NCBI GenBank assembly: GCA_050953405.1
Contig: JBMNMP010000001.1
Coordinates: 868,001-932,000 of the forward strand
Source: RUG100 sp050953405
GTDB lineage: Bacteria > Bacillota > Clostridia > Peptostreptococcales > Anaerovoracaceae
DNA: 64,000 nucleotides
Direction: 5' to 3'
Shown: piece by piece, positions 53,210-61,399 of the stretch
How positions within the stretch are numbered: position 1 is the first letter of the stretch
Layout: each line of letters begins with the position of its first letter
Translations under genes and position numbers: made by a program
Notes under the pieces: generated by a model
The model's database searches: none
Told to the model about the DNA's origin: nothing
What the model saw: the letters and a program-made list of their open reading frames with translations, nothing else

Positions 53210-54654
53210 TGTTTAAAAAAGGCGATATAGAAACGATAGAAATAGTTGATCAGAGCGCCAGGGGCCAGGGCATCGGAAGGGCCGATGGTCTGGCTGTTTT
53301 TGTTGCGGATACAGTGGTGGGAGACGTGGTGGAGGTGGAGATCACCAAAATGAAGAAGAGCTACGCATTCGCCAGGAGGATACGCCTGGTAAGCCCATCC
53401 GATCTTCGCATCGATGCGGTCTGCCCGTATGCAGGGCAGTGCGGCGGATGTTCCCTGGCGACTACCTCTTATCCCGGGCAGCTCGCCATCAAAGAGCGCC
53501 AGGTGTACGACAAGCTGGAGCGCATCGGGGGCTTGTCTTCCCCGAAGGTGCGTCCCATAGAGGCCCTGACAGATGATCCCGCAGGGCCGGCAGCTTACCG
53601 CAACAAGGCCGTGCTCAGCATCAGCACGGGCGGCAACAGGAAGGTCAAGGGCGGCATCATCGAAAACCTGGGACCTGTCAGAGTGGGCTTTATGCGCTCA
53701 GGCAGTCACCAGGTCGTCGATTGTGATTACTGTATGCTGCAGACACCGGCGGTGATGGCTGCGGCGCGAGCTATGCGCAGTTTTATGAACGAGGACAATA
53801 TTACGGCCTGGGATCCAAAGTGGCGTCAGGGCCTGATGCATTCGATGACGGTGCGTACCGCATTCGGCACGGGCGAGGTCATGGTGATCCTGACCATAAA
53901 CGGACGCGGCATACCAAACGGGGAAAAGCTGGTAGGCATGCTGGCTGATGCCATCGATGAAGCCGGGGCGCAGCTGACAAGCGTGGTCCTGGAATGTCTC
54001 CGTGGCGATGACCGTGCGAGTGCAGAGTTCATCACGCTGGCAGGCCGGCGCGTGATCCGTGACCGGCTGGGCGGACTGGACCTTGAAGTCTTCCCCGGCA
54101 GCTTTTATCAGGTGGACCCCGCGATGACTGTGAAGATGTACGACAAAATGAAGGAATACGCCGCGCTGACGGGCAGTGAAAAGGTGCTCGATCTTTACTG
54201 CGGTGCAGGCAGCATCGGACTGTGGTGCGCCGGGGAAGCCGCCTTTGTGCTCGGCATCGAGTCCCAGCATCAGGCGATCCTCGATGCCAACCGCAACGCC
54301 GTCATCAACGGTATCGTGAACGCACGCTACATCTGCGGCAAGGCTGAAGATGTGCTGCCTGATCTCCTCAAAGACGGAGCGGGAGAGCAGGATGCGGATC
54401 TTGCGGAGGCCGCCGCAGAAGCGGATGTGGTGATCCTGGATCCACCGCGTGCCGGCTGCCATCCGGCATTGCTGGACGCCGTCATCCTGGCGGCTCCCGA
54501 GCGCATAGTTTATATGTCATGTGATCCGGCGACGCTGGCCAGGGATATCAAAACGCTCTGCGAGGCGGTATACCGCTTTGTCGAAGCGACACCGTTCGAT
54601 AATTTCCCCTGGACTTCGAGCGTAGAGACCGTGGCCCTGCTCTCACGAACCTGA
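53209..54654 (+). CDS. rlmD: 23S rRNA (uracil-C5)-methyltransferase, RlmD family
   Basis: TRAM domain (about 1-60), an Fe-S cluster region with CPYAGQCGGCSL and a later CDYC, and a C-terminal SAM methyltransferase with LDLYCGAGSIGLW, LDPPRAGC and the nucleophile in YMSCDPATLARD. 481 residues. Target is U1939 for RlmD or U747/U1939 for RlmCD; single-paralogue identity cannot be decided here. Translationally coupled to the thioesterase. Confidence 0.92.
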   Translation: MFKKGDIETIEIVDQSARGQGIGRADGLAVFVADTVVGDVVEVEITKMKKSYAFARRIRLVSPSDLRIDAVCPYAGQCGGCSLATTSYPGQLAIKERQVYDKLERIGGLSSPKVRPIEALTDDPAGPAAYRNKAVLSISTGGNRKVKGGIIENLGPVRVGFMRSGSHQVVDCDYCMLQTPAVMAAARAMRSFMNEDNITAWDPKWRQGLMHSMTVRTAFGTGEVMVILTINGRGIPNGEKLVGMLADAIDEAGAQLTSVVLECLRGDDRASAEFITLAGRRVIRDRLGGLDLEVFPGSFYQVDPAMTVKMYDKMKEYAALTGSEKVLDLYCGAGSIGLWCAGEAAFVLGIESQHQAILDANRNAVINGIVNARYICGKAEDVLPDLLKDGAGEQDADLAEAAAEADVVILDPPRAGCHPALLDAVILAAPERIVYMSCDPATLARDIKTLCEAVYRFVEATPFDNFPWTSSVETVALLSRT

Positions 54655-54681
54655 GAAGCAGGCGGAGGAAGAAATATATTT

Positions 54682-55170
54682 ATGAAAGTGATTATCCATG
54701 ATCTGGACGCTGTTTCTGAAGAGACGCTGAGAAACAGAGGTGACCGGCTGATCCGGGCTGATGGGAAATATGCAGCCTGTCAGGGATGCTTTTCATGCTG
54801 GACCGGGCATCCGGCGGAGTGCCGCCTGCACGATCGGCTGCAGTATGTTTGCCGCACTGTGGGTCAGGCGGATGACCTTGTCATCATCACCGAAAACTGC
54901 TACGGGACTTACAGCCCGCGTGTGAAAGCTGTTCTGGACAGGAGCATCGGCCTCTCAACGCCGCTGAGCACATACAGAGGCGGGCAGATGCACCATACAC
55001 TGCGCTATGGAAGGCATGACAGCCTGCGGGTGTTCATTTACGGTGATATACTGGAGCAGGAAAAAAGTACCTTTGAGAAGCTGGTCGCGCGAAATGCGGT
55101 CAACTTTGGATTTCAAAACTCGCAGACGACGTTCCTGACAGACCTGCGGCAATTAGCGGGGATGGTTTGA
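54682..55170 (+). CDS. NAD(P)H-dependent FMN reductase-like protein
   Basis: Flavodoxin-like fold of 162 residues, with the cysteine motif CQGCFSCW and PAECRLHD typical of iron-sulfur flavoprotein-like/FMN_red proteins, ENCYGTYSPRVKAVLDRSIG. The N-terminal phosphate-binding loop is degenerate (DLDAVSEETLRNRG). It is coupled to the next gene by TGATG; the two are a recurrent pair in Clostridia, so a heteromeric flavoprotein is likely but inferred. Confidence 0.82.
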   Translation: MKVIIHDLDAVSEETLRNRGDRLIRADGKYAACQGCFSCWTGHPAECRLHDRLQYVCRTVGQADDLVIITENCYGTYSPRVKAVLDRSIGLSTPLSTYRGGQMHHTLRYGRHDSLRVFIYGDILEQEKSTFEKLVARNAVNFGFQNSQTTFLTDLRQLAGMV

Positions 55171-55907
55171 TGAAAACAGTACTCATTGACGGGAGTCCCA
55201 AAAAGAAGGGCAGCACATCCGGATATTTTCTGAGCTTACAGGCGGCATCACTGCGCGGAGAGAAAGTTTTTATGAAACTGCGTGGTCACCGTGACCACGG
55301 CAGAATCTTAGAGCAGCTGAAGGATGCGCAGGTGGTGGTTTTTTCGGTCCCCTTATATATCGACAGTCTTCCCGCTCATGTGCTGGACTTTCTGCGTGAT
55401 ATGGAAAAGTTCTGCAGGGAATGCAGACCTGATTTGAAAGTTTATGTCATTGCCAACAATGGCTTTATCGAAGGCAGACAGAATGAGTCGCTGTTCAATG
55501 TGATGAAAAACTTTTGCGCGCGGAGCCGCCTTCAATGGGGCGGCGGCATCGGCATCGGCGGCGGTGTCATGTTCCACGCGCTGAAGATCGCTATGATGGT
55601 GGTGGCCGGCCTGTTTGTCACAGGTCTTCTGGTCAGTGGCTTTCGTTTTGGGAACTGGCTTCCGTTCGATTTGATGCACCGGGTCATCAACACGCTGCTG
55701 CTGCTGGTTTTCTTCCAGCTGGGAGCACTGTTTGAAATGGCGGGAATGGCCCGCAAAATCAACCGGTGCCGGGAGTTCGGGGAACATTATACCCGCATTC
55801 TGCTGCCATCCTTTATCTTCATACCGGTCGCCGATCTTTTCTTTCTGCTTGTTTCTCTGTTCCGGGGAGGTTTGTTCCGCGGCTGGCTGAAAAGAAAGAA
55901 GGAATAA
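55170..55907 (+). CDS. Flavodoxin-like protein fused to membrane helices
   Basis: 245 residues. Residues 1-130 form a flavodoxin-like domain with VLIDGSPKKKGSTSG as phosphate loop and FSVPLYIDSLPAHVLDFL. The rest contains three hydrophobic segments at about 138-157, 172-190 and 209-231 and a KRKKE end, so the flavin domain would be tethered to the cytoplasmic face. ATG 55170 chosen (GGGGAT upstream), overlapping the previous stop. Role unknown; its partner upstream suggests a membrane-bound NAD(P)H oxidoreductase. Confidence 0.78.
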   Translation: MKTVLIDGSPKKKGSTSGYFLSLQAASLRGEKVFMKLRGHRDHGRILEQLKDAQVVVFSVPLYIDSLPAHVLDFLRDMEKFCRECRPDLKVYVIANNGFIEGRQNESLFNVMKNFCARSRLQWGGGIGIGGGVMFHALKIAMMVVAGLFVTGLLVSGFRFGNWLPFDLMHRVINTLLLLVFFQLGALFEMAGMARKINRCREFGEHYTRILLPSFIFIPVADLFFLLVSLFRGGLFRGWLKRKKE

Positions 55908-55950
55908 GTCTGACTTTATGTGCATAGCGCCGGAACCGGTCATCGTGCTC

Positions 55951-55980
55951 TTGACAAAGAGTGTGCCCCGGTGTTATGAT
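55951..55980 (+). promoter_or_regulatory. Promoter of the T-box operon
   Basis: Consensus TTGACA at 55951-55956, 18 bp, TATGAT at 55975-55980, with TG at -15/-14. Transcription start near 55987. Confidence 0.75.
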
Positions 55981-55986
55981 TGATGA

Positions 55987-56302
55987 AATTTCGAAAATCA
56001 AACCGTTGAAGGAGAAATAGTAGCCCGCCTACTGCCTATCAGAGAGTTGTCGCTGGTGAGATGACAACAGGTCAGTGCGATGTGAATGGGCTCCCGAGGG
56101 CGAACCGAACCGGCACGTATATCTGACGCCGGTAGGGGAGACGGAGTGTTGATCTCCGTGATCAAAGTCTGACATGTGTCTGCATGTATGAGTGGGCGGT
56201 CGTTCGCAAGAACACTGTCAAGCGGGGTGGTACCGCAGGATCTGAATTTTATGGCTCCTGTCCCTGCAGTCGTTATCCGGCTGCAGAGAGAGGAGTTTTT
56301 TG
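55987..56302 (+). promoter_or_regulatory. T-box leader RNA
   Basis: tRNA-sensing leader. Stem I: GGAG (56011)/CTCC (56091), loop-E element AGTA (56019-56022) opposite GAA (56084-56086), AG bulge AGAGAG (56041), and apical stem GTTGTC/GACAAC around CTGGTGAG. The codon after GAA is TGG (56087-56089, Trp); ATG (56086-56088, Met) is the alternative register. The T-box TGGTACCGC is at 56228-56236, its variable base T favouring an A73 tRNA, while the local tRNA-Trp has G73. Terminator stem at 56255-56295 with TTTTTT. Uncharged tRNA would relieve termination of the dehydrogenase and transporter genes. Confidence 0.88.
56255..56302 (+). terminator. T-box regulated terminator
   Basis: CTCCT and CTGCAG (56255-56269) pair with CTGCAG and AGGAG (56281-56295), followed by TTTTTT. 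The alternative antiterminator uses the T-box at 56228-56236. Confidence 0.8.
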
Positions 56303-56376
56303 TGCGGTACATACCGGGCGAACGCGTCAGCGGCCGGCGGCAGTAAAAGAAATCGGAAAAAGAAGAGGAGCACAAT

Positions 56377-57471
56377 ATGGAAGGTTACAGCATGTATTTC
56401 CCGTGTTACACCATTGGACGGGGTGTATACGAAAAGATCGGGAAGGTCGTCAGGGATTACGGTTCATCTGCGGTCATCATCACCGGGCACAAGTCCTTCG
56501 AGGCGGCGGGACAGAAACTGATGGATGCCTGCGAAGCGAACGGGATCACGATCAGCGGCAGCTTATATTACGGCGGTGAATGCACCCGGGCGCATGTAGA
56601 AGCACTGGCGGACAGCAGAGAAGTGCAGCAGGCCAAACTGATCTTTGCGCTGGGCGGAGGCAAGGTCACCGACACCGCGAAGGCTCTGGGCGAGCTGGTC
56701 AACAAGGCGGTATTCGCATTTCCGACCATCACTTCCAACTGCTCCGGATGCACCAGCGTCAGCATCATGTACCACGAGGACGGCAGCTTTGAGGGGCCGA
56801 ACTTCATCACGCGGCCGCCGCTGCACACATTCCTGGATCTTGAAGTCATGGCTAAGGCACCGAGCCGCTATATGTGGGCGGGCATGGGCGACACCTGCGC
56901 CAAGTATTTTGAGGCCACCATGTCTTCGAGGGGCGAGGACCTCAGTCATTATGTGGGACTGGGGGTCACTATCAGCCGCATGTGTCTCGACCCGATACTC
57001 AAGTACGGCCGTCAGGCGCTGACGGACAACGAAAAGGGGATCGCCTCGGAGGCCTTTGAAAACGTCGTCCTTGCAATCAACGTGACCACGGCGCTGGCTT
57101 CCATACTGGTGACCAAGGACCGCGTCATCGACTACAACACAGGGCTGGCGCATGCCATCAACTATGGGCTCACTTCCTTCCCGGACGTGGAACAGAACCA
57201 CCTGCACGGAGAAATCGTGTCCCTCGGCGTCCTCGCATTGCTCCTCATCGAGGAAGAAATGGAGCCGGGTGTGAAGGGAATGTTCGATAATATGTATCGA
57301 TTCAACAGCGAAGTCAGGCTGCCGAGAAAGCTGGAGGACCTGGGTCTGACCAGAGATCAGCAGGACAGCGTCATCGACAAGGCGCTGGCCATGAAGGACA
57401 TCGAACACAACCCATATGTGATAACACGTGAGATGCTGGAAGCTGCATTCAATCAGCTCGAGGAAATGTGA
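56377..57471 (+). CDS. Iron-containing alcohol dehydrogenase, GldA-like
   Basis: 364-residue group III dehydrogenase, closest in form to glycerol dehydrogenase. NAD-binding GGGKVTD (93-99) and metal ligands Asp172, His259 and His275/His277. Ribosome site AGAGGAG 6 bp before the ATG. The substrate is unknown; T-box control ties it to amino-acid supply, so a hydroxy-acid or amino-alcohol oxidation is more plausible than simple glycerol use. That is inference. Confidence 0.88.
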   Translation: MEGYSMYFPCYTIGRGVYEKIGKVVRDYGSSAVIITGHKSFEAAGQKLMDACEANGITISGSLYYGGECTRAHVEALADSREVQQAKLIFALGGGKVTDTAKALGELVNKAVFAFPTITSNCSGCTSVSIMYHEDGSFEGPNFITRPPLHTFLDLEVMAKAPSRYMWAGMGDTCAKYFEATMSSRGEDLSHYVGLGVTISRMCLDPILKYGRQALTDNEKGIASEAFENVVLAINVTTALASILVTKDRVIDYNTGLAHAINYGLTSFPDVEQNHLHGEIVSLGVLALLLIEEEMEPGVKGMFDNMYRFNSEVRLPRKLEDLGLTRDQQDSVIDKALAMKDIEHNPYVITREMLEAAFNQLEEM

Positions 57472-57538
57472 GACCGGCGGGAGCACGGGAAGATAAAGGT
57501 CAGAATATATATCAGCTTATTGCAAGGAAAGGAGCACA

Positions 57539-58735
57539 ATGGAGAACACAGGAAAGAAAGTTACAGCCACATCACTGATCATGGGGGTCGCCTTCGTTTG
57601 GTTCACTACCCATTTCGGCGGTGGTTTTGCCTCCGGAGCGCAGCTATACTCGTACTTTGTACGTTACGGTGTCTTCAGCATCATAATGCCGGTGCTGGCG
57701 ATGGGCTACAACGCTCTGTTTTTCACTTATTGTCTGCGATATGCAAGACGCCATGAGGTATACGATTACCGCTCGTATAACAACAGCTTTTACGGGCGCT
57801 TTGCGCCGGTATTCTCGAACCTGTTCGAGTTCCTCTACATTGTCGTCATGTGCGTGGCACCGGCGGTTGCTTTTGCAACGGGCGGGGCGACTCTGCACGC
57901 AGTGACCGGATTGCCGTACCTGCTGTGCACACTGATCATCGGCGCCTTTATCTTCGTGGTCGCCATCTTCGGTACCAGCCTAGTGCGCCGGGTATCCTTT
58001 ATTCTTTCTATAGTTATCATTGCCGGTATGATCGGCGTTTATGTGCCCAATATCCTGGCCAATACCGATGCCATTTCGAATACCATGGCGACCATGCAGT
58101 CTGCTCATATGTCTTTCGGGAGCGCCTTGTACTCGGCCTTCATATACGGCACTTTCCAGCTCTGCAATGTTGCCGTATTCGTGCAGCACGCCCAGGCATT
58201 TGAGCAGCCGGGAGATGCCAAAAAGAGTATGCTTGCGGGATTTGTCATCAACGCAGCCATCATGGTGATGGGCGTCATCGGCCTGATGACCGTATGCAAT
58301 GACCCGAACCTGGCTAATGAATCCGTACCGACCCTGATGATGGTCCAGAAGGGCGTGGGCGCATCGGTTTTGACACCGCTGATTTCCGTGCTCATCATTC
58401 TGGGTGCGGTGACCACTGCCGTGAATATGGTGGCCGCTATGGTCAAGCGCATCGGCGATGCGGTGGAGACTGAGGAAGAACGCAAAGCCACCGATGCCGG
58501 CCGTCCCATACTGAAAACTGTGCTCATCGCACTGGGCTGCTGCCTGGTCGATTTCGGCATTGCACAGTTCGGCCTCCTGACACTGATCGCAAAGGCTTAC
58601 AGCTTCATTGCCTACCTGGCGATCCCTGTCATCCTCATCCCGTACATCATCCACATGGTGGCCACGCGCTTTGACACGAAGCCGATCGTTCGGGATGCAA
58701 AGGAGGCACCGGAAAGGGCGGCCAACTCGAGATAA
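57539..58735 (+). CDS. YkvI family membrane transporter
   Basis: 398-residue protein with about ten hydrophobic helices, starting with SLIMGVAFVWFTTHFGGGFASGAQ. The pattern matches the YkvI family, distantly related to LeuT-fold amino-acid transporters. It follows the T-box-controlled dehydrogenase by 67 bp with an AAAGGAGCAC site and no terminator between, so it is likely part of the same regulon. Likely cargo is the amino acid sensed by the T-box or a derivative (inference). Confidence 0.82.
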   Translation: MENTGKKVTATSLIMGVAFVWFTTHFGGGFASGAQLYSYFVRYGVFSIIMPVLAMGYNALFFTYCLRYARRHEVYDYRSYNNSFYGRFAPVFSNLFEFLYIVVMCVAPAVAFATGGATLHAVTGLPYLLCTLIIGAFIFVVAIFGTSLVRRVSFILSIVIIAGMIGVYVPNILANTDAISNTMATMQSAHMSFGSALYSAFIYGTFQLCNVAVFVQHAQAFEQPGDAKKSMLAGFVINAAIMVMGVIGLMTVCNDPNLANESVPTLMMVQKGVGASVLTPLISVLIILGAVTTAVNMVAAMVKRIGDAVETEEERKATDAGRPILKTVLIALGCCLVDFGIAQFGLLTLIAKAYSFIAYLAIPVILIPYIIHMVATRFDTKPIVRDAKEAPERAANSR

Positions 58736-58765
58736 TGTTGCTATTGAGTTCAGGAGAGGAATGAA

Positions 58766-60199
58766 ATGAACAGCGAATTACGGGAAAAGTTAGATGATGC
58801 GTTTCAAAGCTGCGTCATCATAGAAGCATTATATATTGAAACAGGCCATATAGAGATCGAGCTGCCGGATGGCCTGTCGAAGGCCCTGAAGACGGACCTG
58901 GGCAGTTTTCTGATGTATCTGTCAGCCTCTGATGGCAATATCAGCGATAAAGAAGCGGATTTCATAAACGACTGCCTGGAATGGAGCCTCGATGCGGACG
59001 GTGTGCAAAGATTGATAGACAGCCAGAATATCCGCAGTGAACATTTTGAAAATACAATTCCCATGACTATGCAGATATTTGTAGCTGTGGACCAGATCAA
59101 AAGATACAGCGGAGAGAGTCCATCGGACGGTGCATATCTGATCGATTTGTTTGAAAAGGCCGGCAAAGAATTTCTGGCATGCGATGATGATGTTTCCGAA
59201 GACGAGGTAAACGATTATTCAAGATATATTGCCAAGTTGAAGGATTATGTGAAGGAGCAGCTGAGCATAGATATCGAGGCCCTTGCGGCTGAGCAGGATG
59301 GGGATGCAGTAAGCACGGACACCGGCGCCGGGGAAGCCGGGAAGAAGGAAGATCCCGCGCCCGGGAAGGAAGAACAGGAAGAAAGCCTGGAAGAACTCCT
59401 GCAGTCGCTCAACGATCTGATCGGCCTCGAAGCTGTCAAAAAAGATGTAAATTCATTGATCAATCTGCAGCAGATCCAGAAATTGAGAAAAGAACGAGGC
59501 ATGAAGCAGATACCGATGTCTTTGCATCTTGTCTTTTCGGGAAACCCGGGGACAGGCAAAACTACGGTAGCTCGTCTGCTGGCCAAAATATACTGCCGTT
59601 TGGGCGTGTTGTCAAAAGGCCATCTGGTCGAAGTGGACAGATCCGGTCTGGTAGGCGGATATGTGGGACAGACGGCGATAAAGGTAAAGGGAGTCCTGCA
59701 GAAGTCCCTGGGCGGCATTTTGTTTATCGATGAAGCTTATTCTCTGACGGCCAACAGAGGCGAAAACGATTACGGTATGGAAGCGATAGACACGCTGATC
59801 AAGGGCATGGAAGATCACAGGGACGATCTGATAGTTATTGTTGCCGGTTATCCTGATTTGATGAATGAATTCCTCAGCTCGAACCCTGGATTGAGATCAC
59901 GTTTCAACAAGTTCATCCATTTTGCTGATTATCAGCCGGAAGAGCTGGCGGCGATATTTACGAGCATGTGCAAAAATTCGGGTTATGCGGCCACGGATGA
60001 CTGTATGGCGTTCGTAAAAAAGTTTTTCGAAAAGCGCTATATGGAGCGCGACAAAAATTTTGCTAATGGCCGTGATGTGCGGAACTTTTTTGAGCTGGCT
60101 ATGGTCAATCAGGCGAACAGGCTTTCCGGGGAGGCAGATATCTCGGATCTGGAGCTGGAACAGTTCACATTAGCGGATGTGGAGGGTATCGTTCTATAG
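58766..60199 (+). CDS. AAA+ ATPase, CbbX/SpoVK type, with TerB-like N-terminus
   Basis: 477 residues. N-terminal helical region (about 1-175) rich in acidic residues and resembling TerB-like domains (SFLMYLSASDGNISDKEADFI), a low-complexity Glu/Gly linker (about 180-210), then an AAA domain of the CbbX/SpoVK/EccA clade with GNPGTGKT (about 259-266), ILFIDEAYSL (about 318) and GNGLRSRF-like SNPGLRSRF. AAA proteins of this clade remodel Rubisco, act in spore formation or in type VII secretion; none is indicated by neighbours. Substrate unknown. Ribosome site CAGGAGAGG. Confidence 0.88.
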   Translation: MNSELREKLDDAFQSCVIIEALYIETGHIEIELPDGLSKALKTDLGSFLMYLSASDGNISDKEADFINDCLEWSLDADGVQRLIDSQNIRSEHFENTIPMTMQIFVAVDQIKRYSGESPSDGAYLIDLFEKAGKEFLACDDDVSEDEVNDYSRYIAKLKDYVKEQLSIDIEALAAEQDGDAVSTDTGAGEAGKKEDPAPGKEEQEESLEELLQSLNDLIGLEAVKKDVNSLINLQQIQKLRKERGMKQIPMSLHLVFSGNPGTGKTTVARLLAKIYCRLGVLSKGHLVEVDRSGLVGGYVGQTAIKVKGVLQKSLGGILFIDEAYSLTANRGENDYGMEAIDTLIKGMEDHRDDLIVIVAGYPDLMNEFLSSNPGLRSRFNKFIHFADYQPEELAAIFTSMCKNSGYAATDDCMAFVKKFFEKRYMERDKNFANGRDVRNFFELAMVNQANRLSGEADISDLELEQFTLADVEGIVL

Positions 60200-60231
60200 G
60201 GGGAGCAGACACTTTTAACGTTGCTTTGTAG

Positions 60232-60324
60232 ATGCCTAAAGCTCAGACAACACACTTGTTAATGATATTGTCTGCAGCCGGAGTGCTGGGGGCCCTGTTT
60301 GCAAGAAGACGCAAAACCTCATAA
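60232..60324 (+). CDS. Short hydrophobic ORF resembling a sortase sorting tail
   Basis: 30 codons: MPKAQTTHLLMILSAAGVLG, then ALFARRRKTS. A hydrophobic span followed by RRRK looks like the C-terminal end of LPxTG proteins, but the motif position reads MPKAQT. An in-frame TAG lies directly before the ATG and no ribosome site is visible. Possibly a relic of a surface-protein gene, or noncoding. Confidence 0.25.
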   Translation: MPKAQTTHLLMILSAAGVLGALFARRRKTS

Positions 60325-60344
60325 TATCAAGTATCATAAATATG

Positions 60345-60379
60345 AAAAACTATCTGCTCTTTGCGGCAGGTAGTTTTTT
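60345..60379 (+). terminator. Terminator after the AAA+ gene
   Basis: 10-bp stem (60348-60357 with 60366-60375, one G-U), loop TCTTTGCG, extended by A-T pairs and ending in TTTTT. Overlaps the apparent earlier start of the next frame, which argues for the 60444 start. Confidence 0.7.
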
Positions 60380-60389
60380 GTGGCCGGTA

Positions 60390-60398
60390 TGTTACAAT
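60390..60398 (+). promoter_or_regulatory. Extended -10 element before the flavodoxin lipoprotein
   Basis: TGT-TACAAT at 60390-60398, no clear -35. The ATG at 60444 lies about 40 bp beyond the expected transcription start. Confidence 0.4.
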
Positions 60399-60443
60399 AG
60401 TAAGCGTGATTATTACTTGTGTATGCGTAAGAGGAGCAGGATA

Positions 60444-61057
60444 ATGAAGAGGAACAAGATCAGAAAATATATTTACCTGGCGCTGGCAGCCATACTCGCG
60501 GTTACCCTCGCCGGATGCGGCACACAGAAAGACAGCGGAGCGTCGAATGACGACAGTTCACAGAAAGCGGCGCAGGATGCTGAAGGCAGGACGGCCGTGG
60601 TCTATTTTTCAGCTACCGGACACACGCGGAAAGTTGCTAAAGAAATCGCGAAAGTAACGGGCGCCGACATCTATGAAATAGTACCCGAAAAAAATATACA
60701 TCCGATGACCTGAATTACTCAGACGATAACTGCCGGGCGAACAGGGAAATGAATGATGATTCTGCCAGGCCGGCGATCCGCCCGGATTTGAGCAAGGTGG
60801 AAGATTATGATAAGATTTATCTCGGCTATCCCATCTGGTGGGGGACTGCACCTCGCATCATAGAGACATTCCTGGAAAAGTATGATGTCTCCGGGGCAAA
60901 GATCTATACGTTCTGCACCTCCGGGCAGAGCGGCATCGGACGCAGCCTAAGCGATCTGCGCAGTCTCTATCCGAAGCTGAATATAGTCAGCGGCAAGCGT
61001 TTTGCCGATGCCTCTGAAAAGGATGTTGCGGATTGGGTGGAGAGCACCGGCAAGTAA
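60444..61057 (+). pseudogene. Flavodoxin-like lipoprotein, frameshifted at an A7 run
   Basis: Begins with a lipoprotein signal (lipobox LAGC, Cys25) and the FMN-loop VVYFSATGHTRKVAKEIA. At A7 (60688-60694) the frame stops shortly afterwards (TGA at 60711-60713). Adding one A, or a -1 slip, restores KKYTSDDLNYSDDNCR and the rest of a flavodoxin: YLGYPIWWGTAPRI and the C-terminal FCTSGQSGIGRS, ending at 61057. Full length would be about 204 residues. It could be a sequencing indel, real decay, phase variation or programmed slippage. Such lipoproteins are thought to be external redox proteins. Confidence 0.85.
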
Positions 61058-61102
61058 GCATAGCTAAAACAACGAGATGTACGGAACATCCGGGAGGAGG
61101 AA

Positions 61103-61399
61103 ATGATGGTACCAAAGCTGACCAAAAAGCAGCAGAACAAACAGATAAAGAAGGAAACCATAGTCTGCGTGATAGCTTATCTGGGCTATTTCGTCTGGTG
61201 GCTGGCGACCGGTTATGGCATCGGCCGCAAGGATCCTTCGCAATATCCATACATAATGGGGCTGCCCCTGTGGTTCTTCCTCAGTGTCATCGTGGGCGCG
61301 ATCCTGTTCTGCGTCACTGCCGTTATTGTTATCAAGGTGTTTTTCAAGGATTTTGACCTTGAGGAGACCCTGCCGGAGGATACGGTGAACGAGAAATGA
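61103..61399 (+). CDS. YhdT family (DUF997) membrane protein
   Basis: 98 residues with two hydrophobic helices: CVIAYLGYFVWWLATGYG and MGLPLWFFLSVIVGAILFCV. Matches YhdT, encoded next to panF in many bacteria and probably its accessory subunit. Two adjacent ATGs, GGAGGAGGAA upstream. Overlaps panF by 4 bp. Confidence 0.88.
   Translation: MMVPKLTKKQQNKQIKKETIVCVIAYLGYFVWWLATGYGIGRKDPSQYPYIMGLPLWFFLSVIVGAILFCVTAVIVIKVFFKDFDLEETLPEDTVNEK

Noticed and set aside
60342..60443. Longer N-terminus for the flavodoxin lipoprotein
   Set aside because: The region forms the AAA+ gene terminator and a promoter -10; the lipoprotein signal begins properly at 60444 with a ribosome site.
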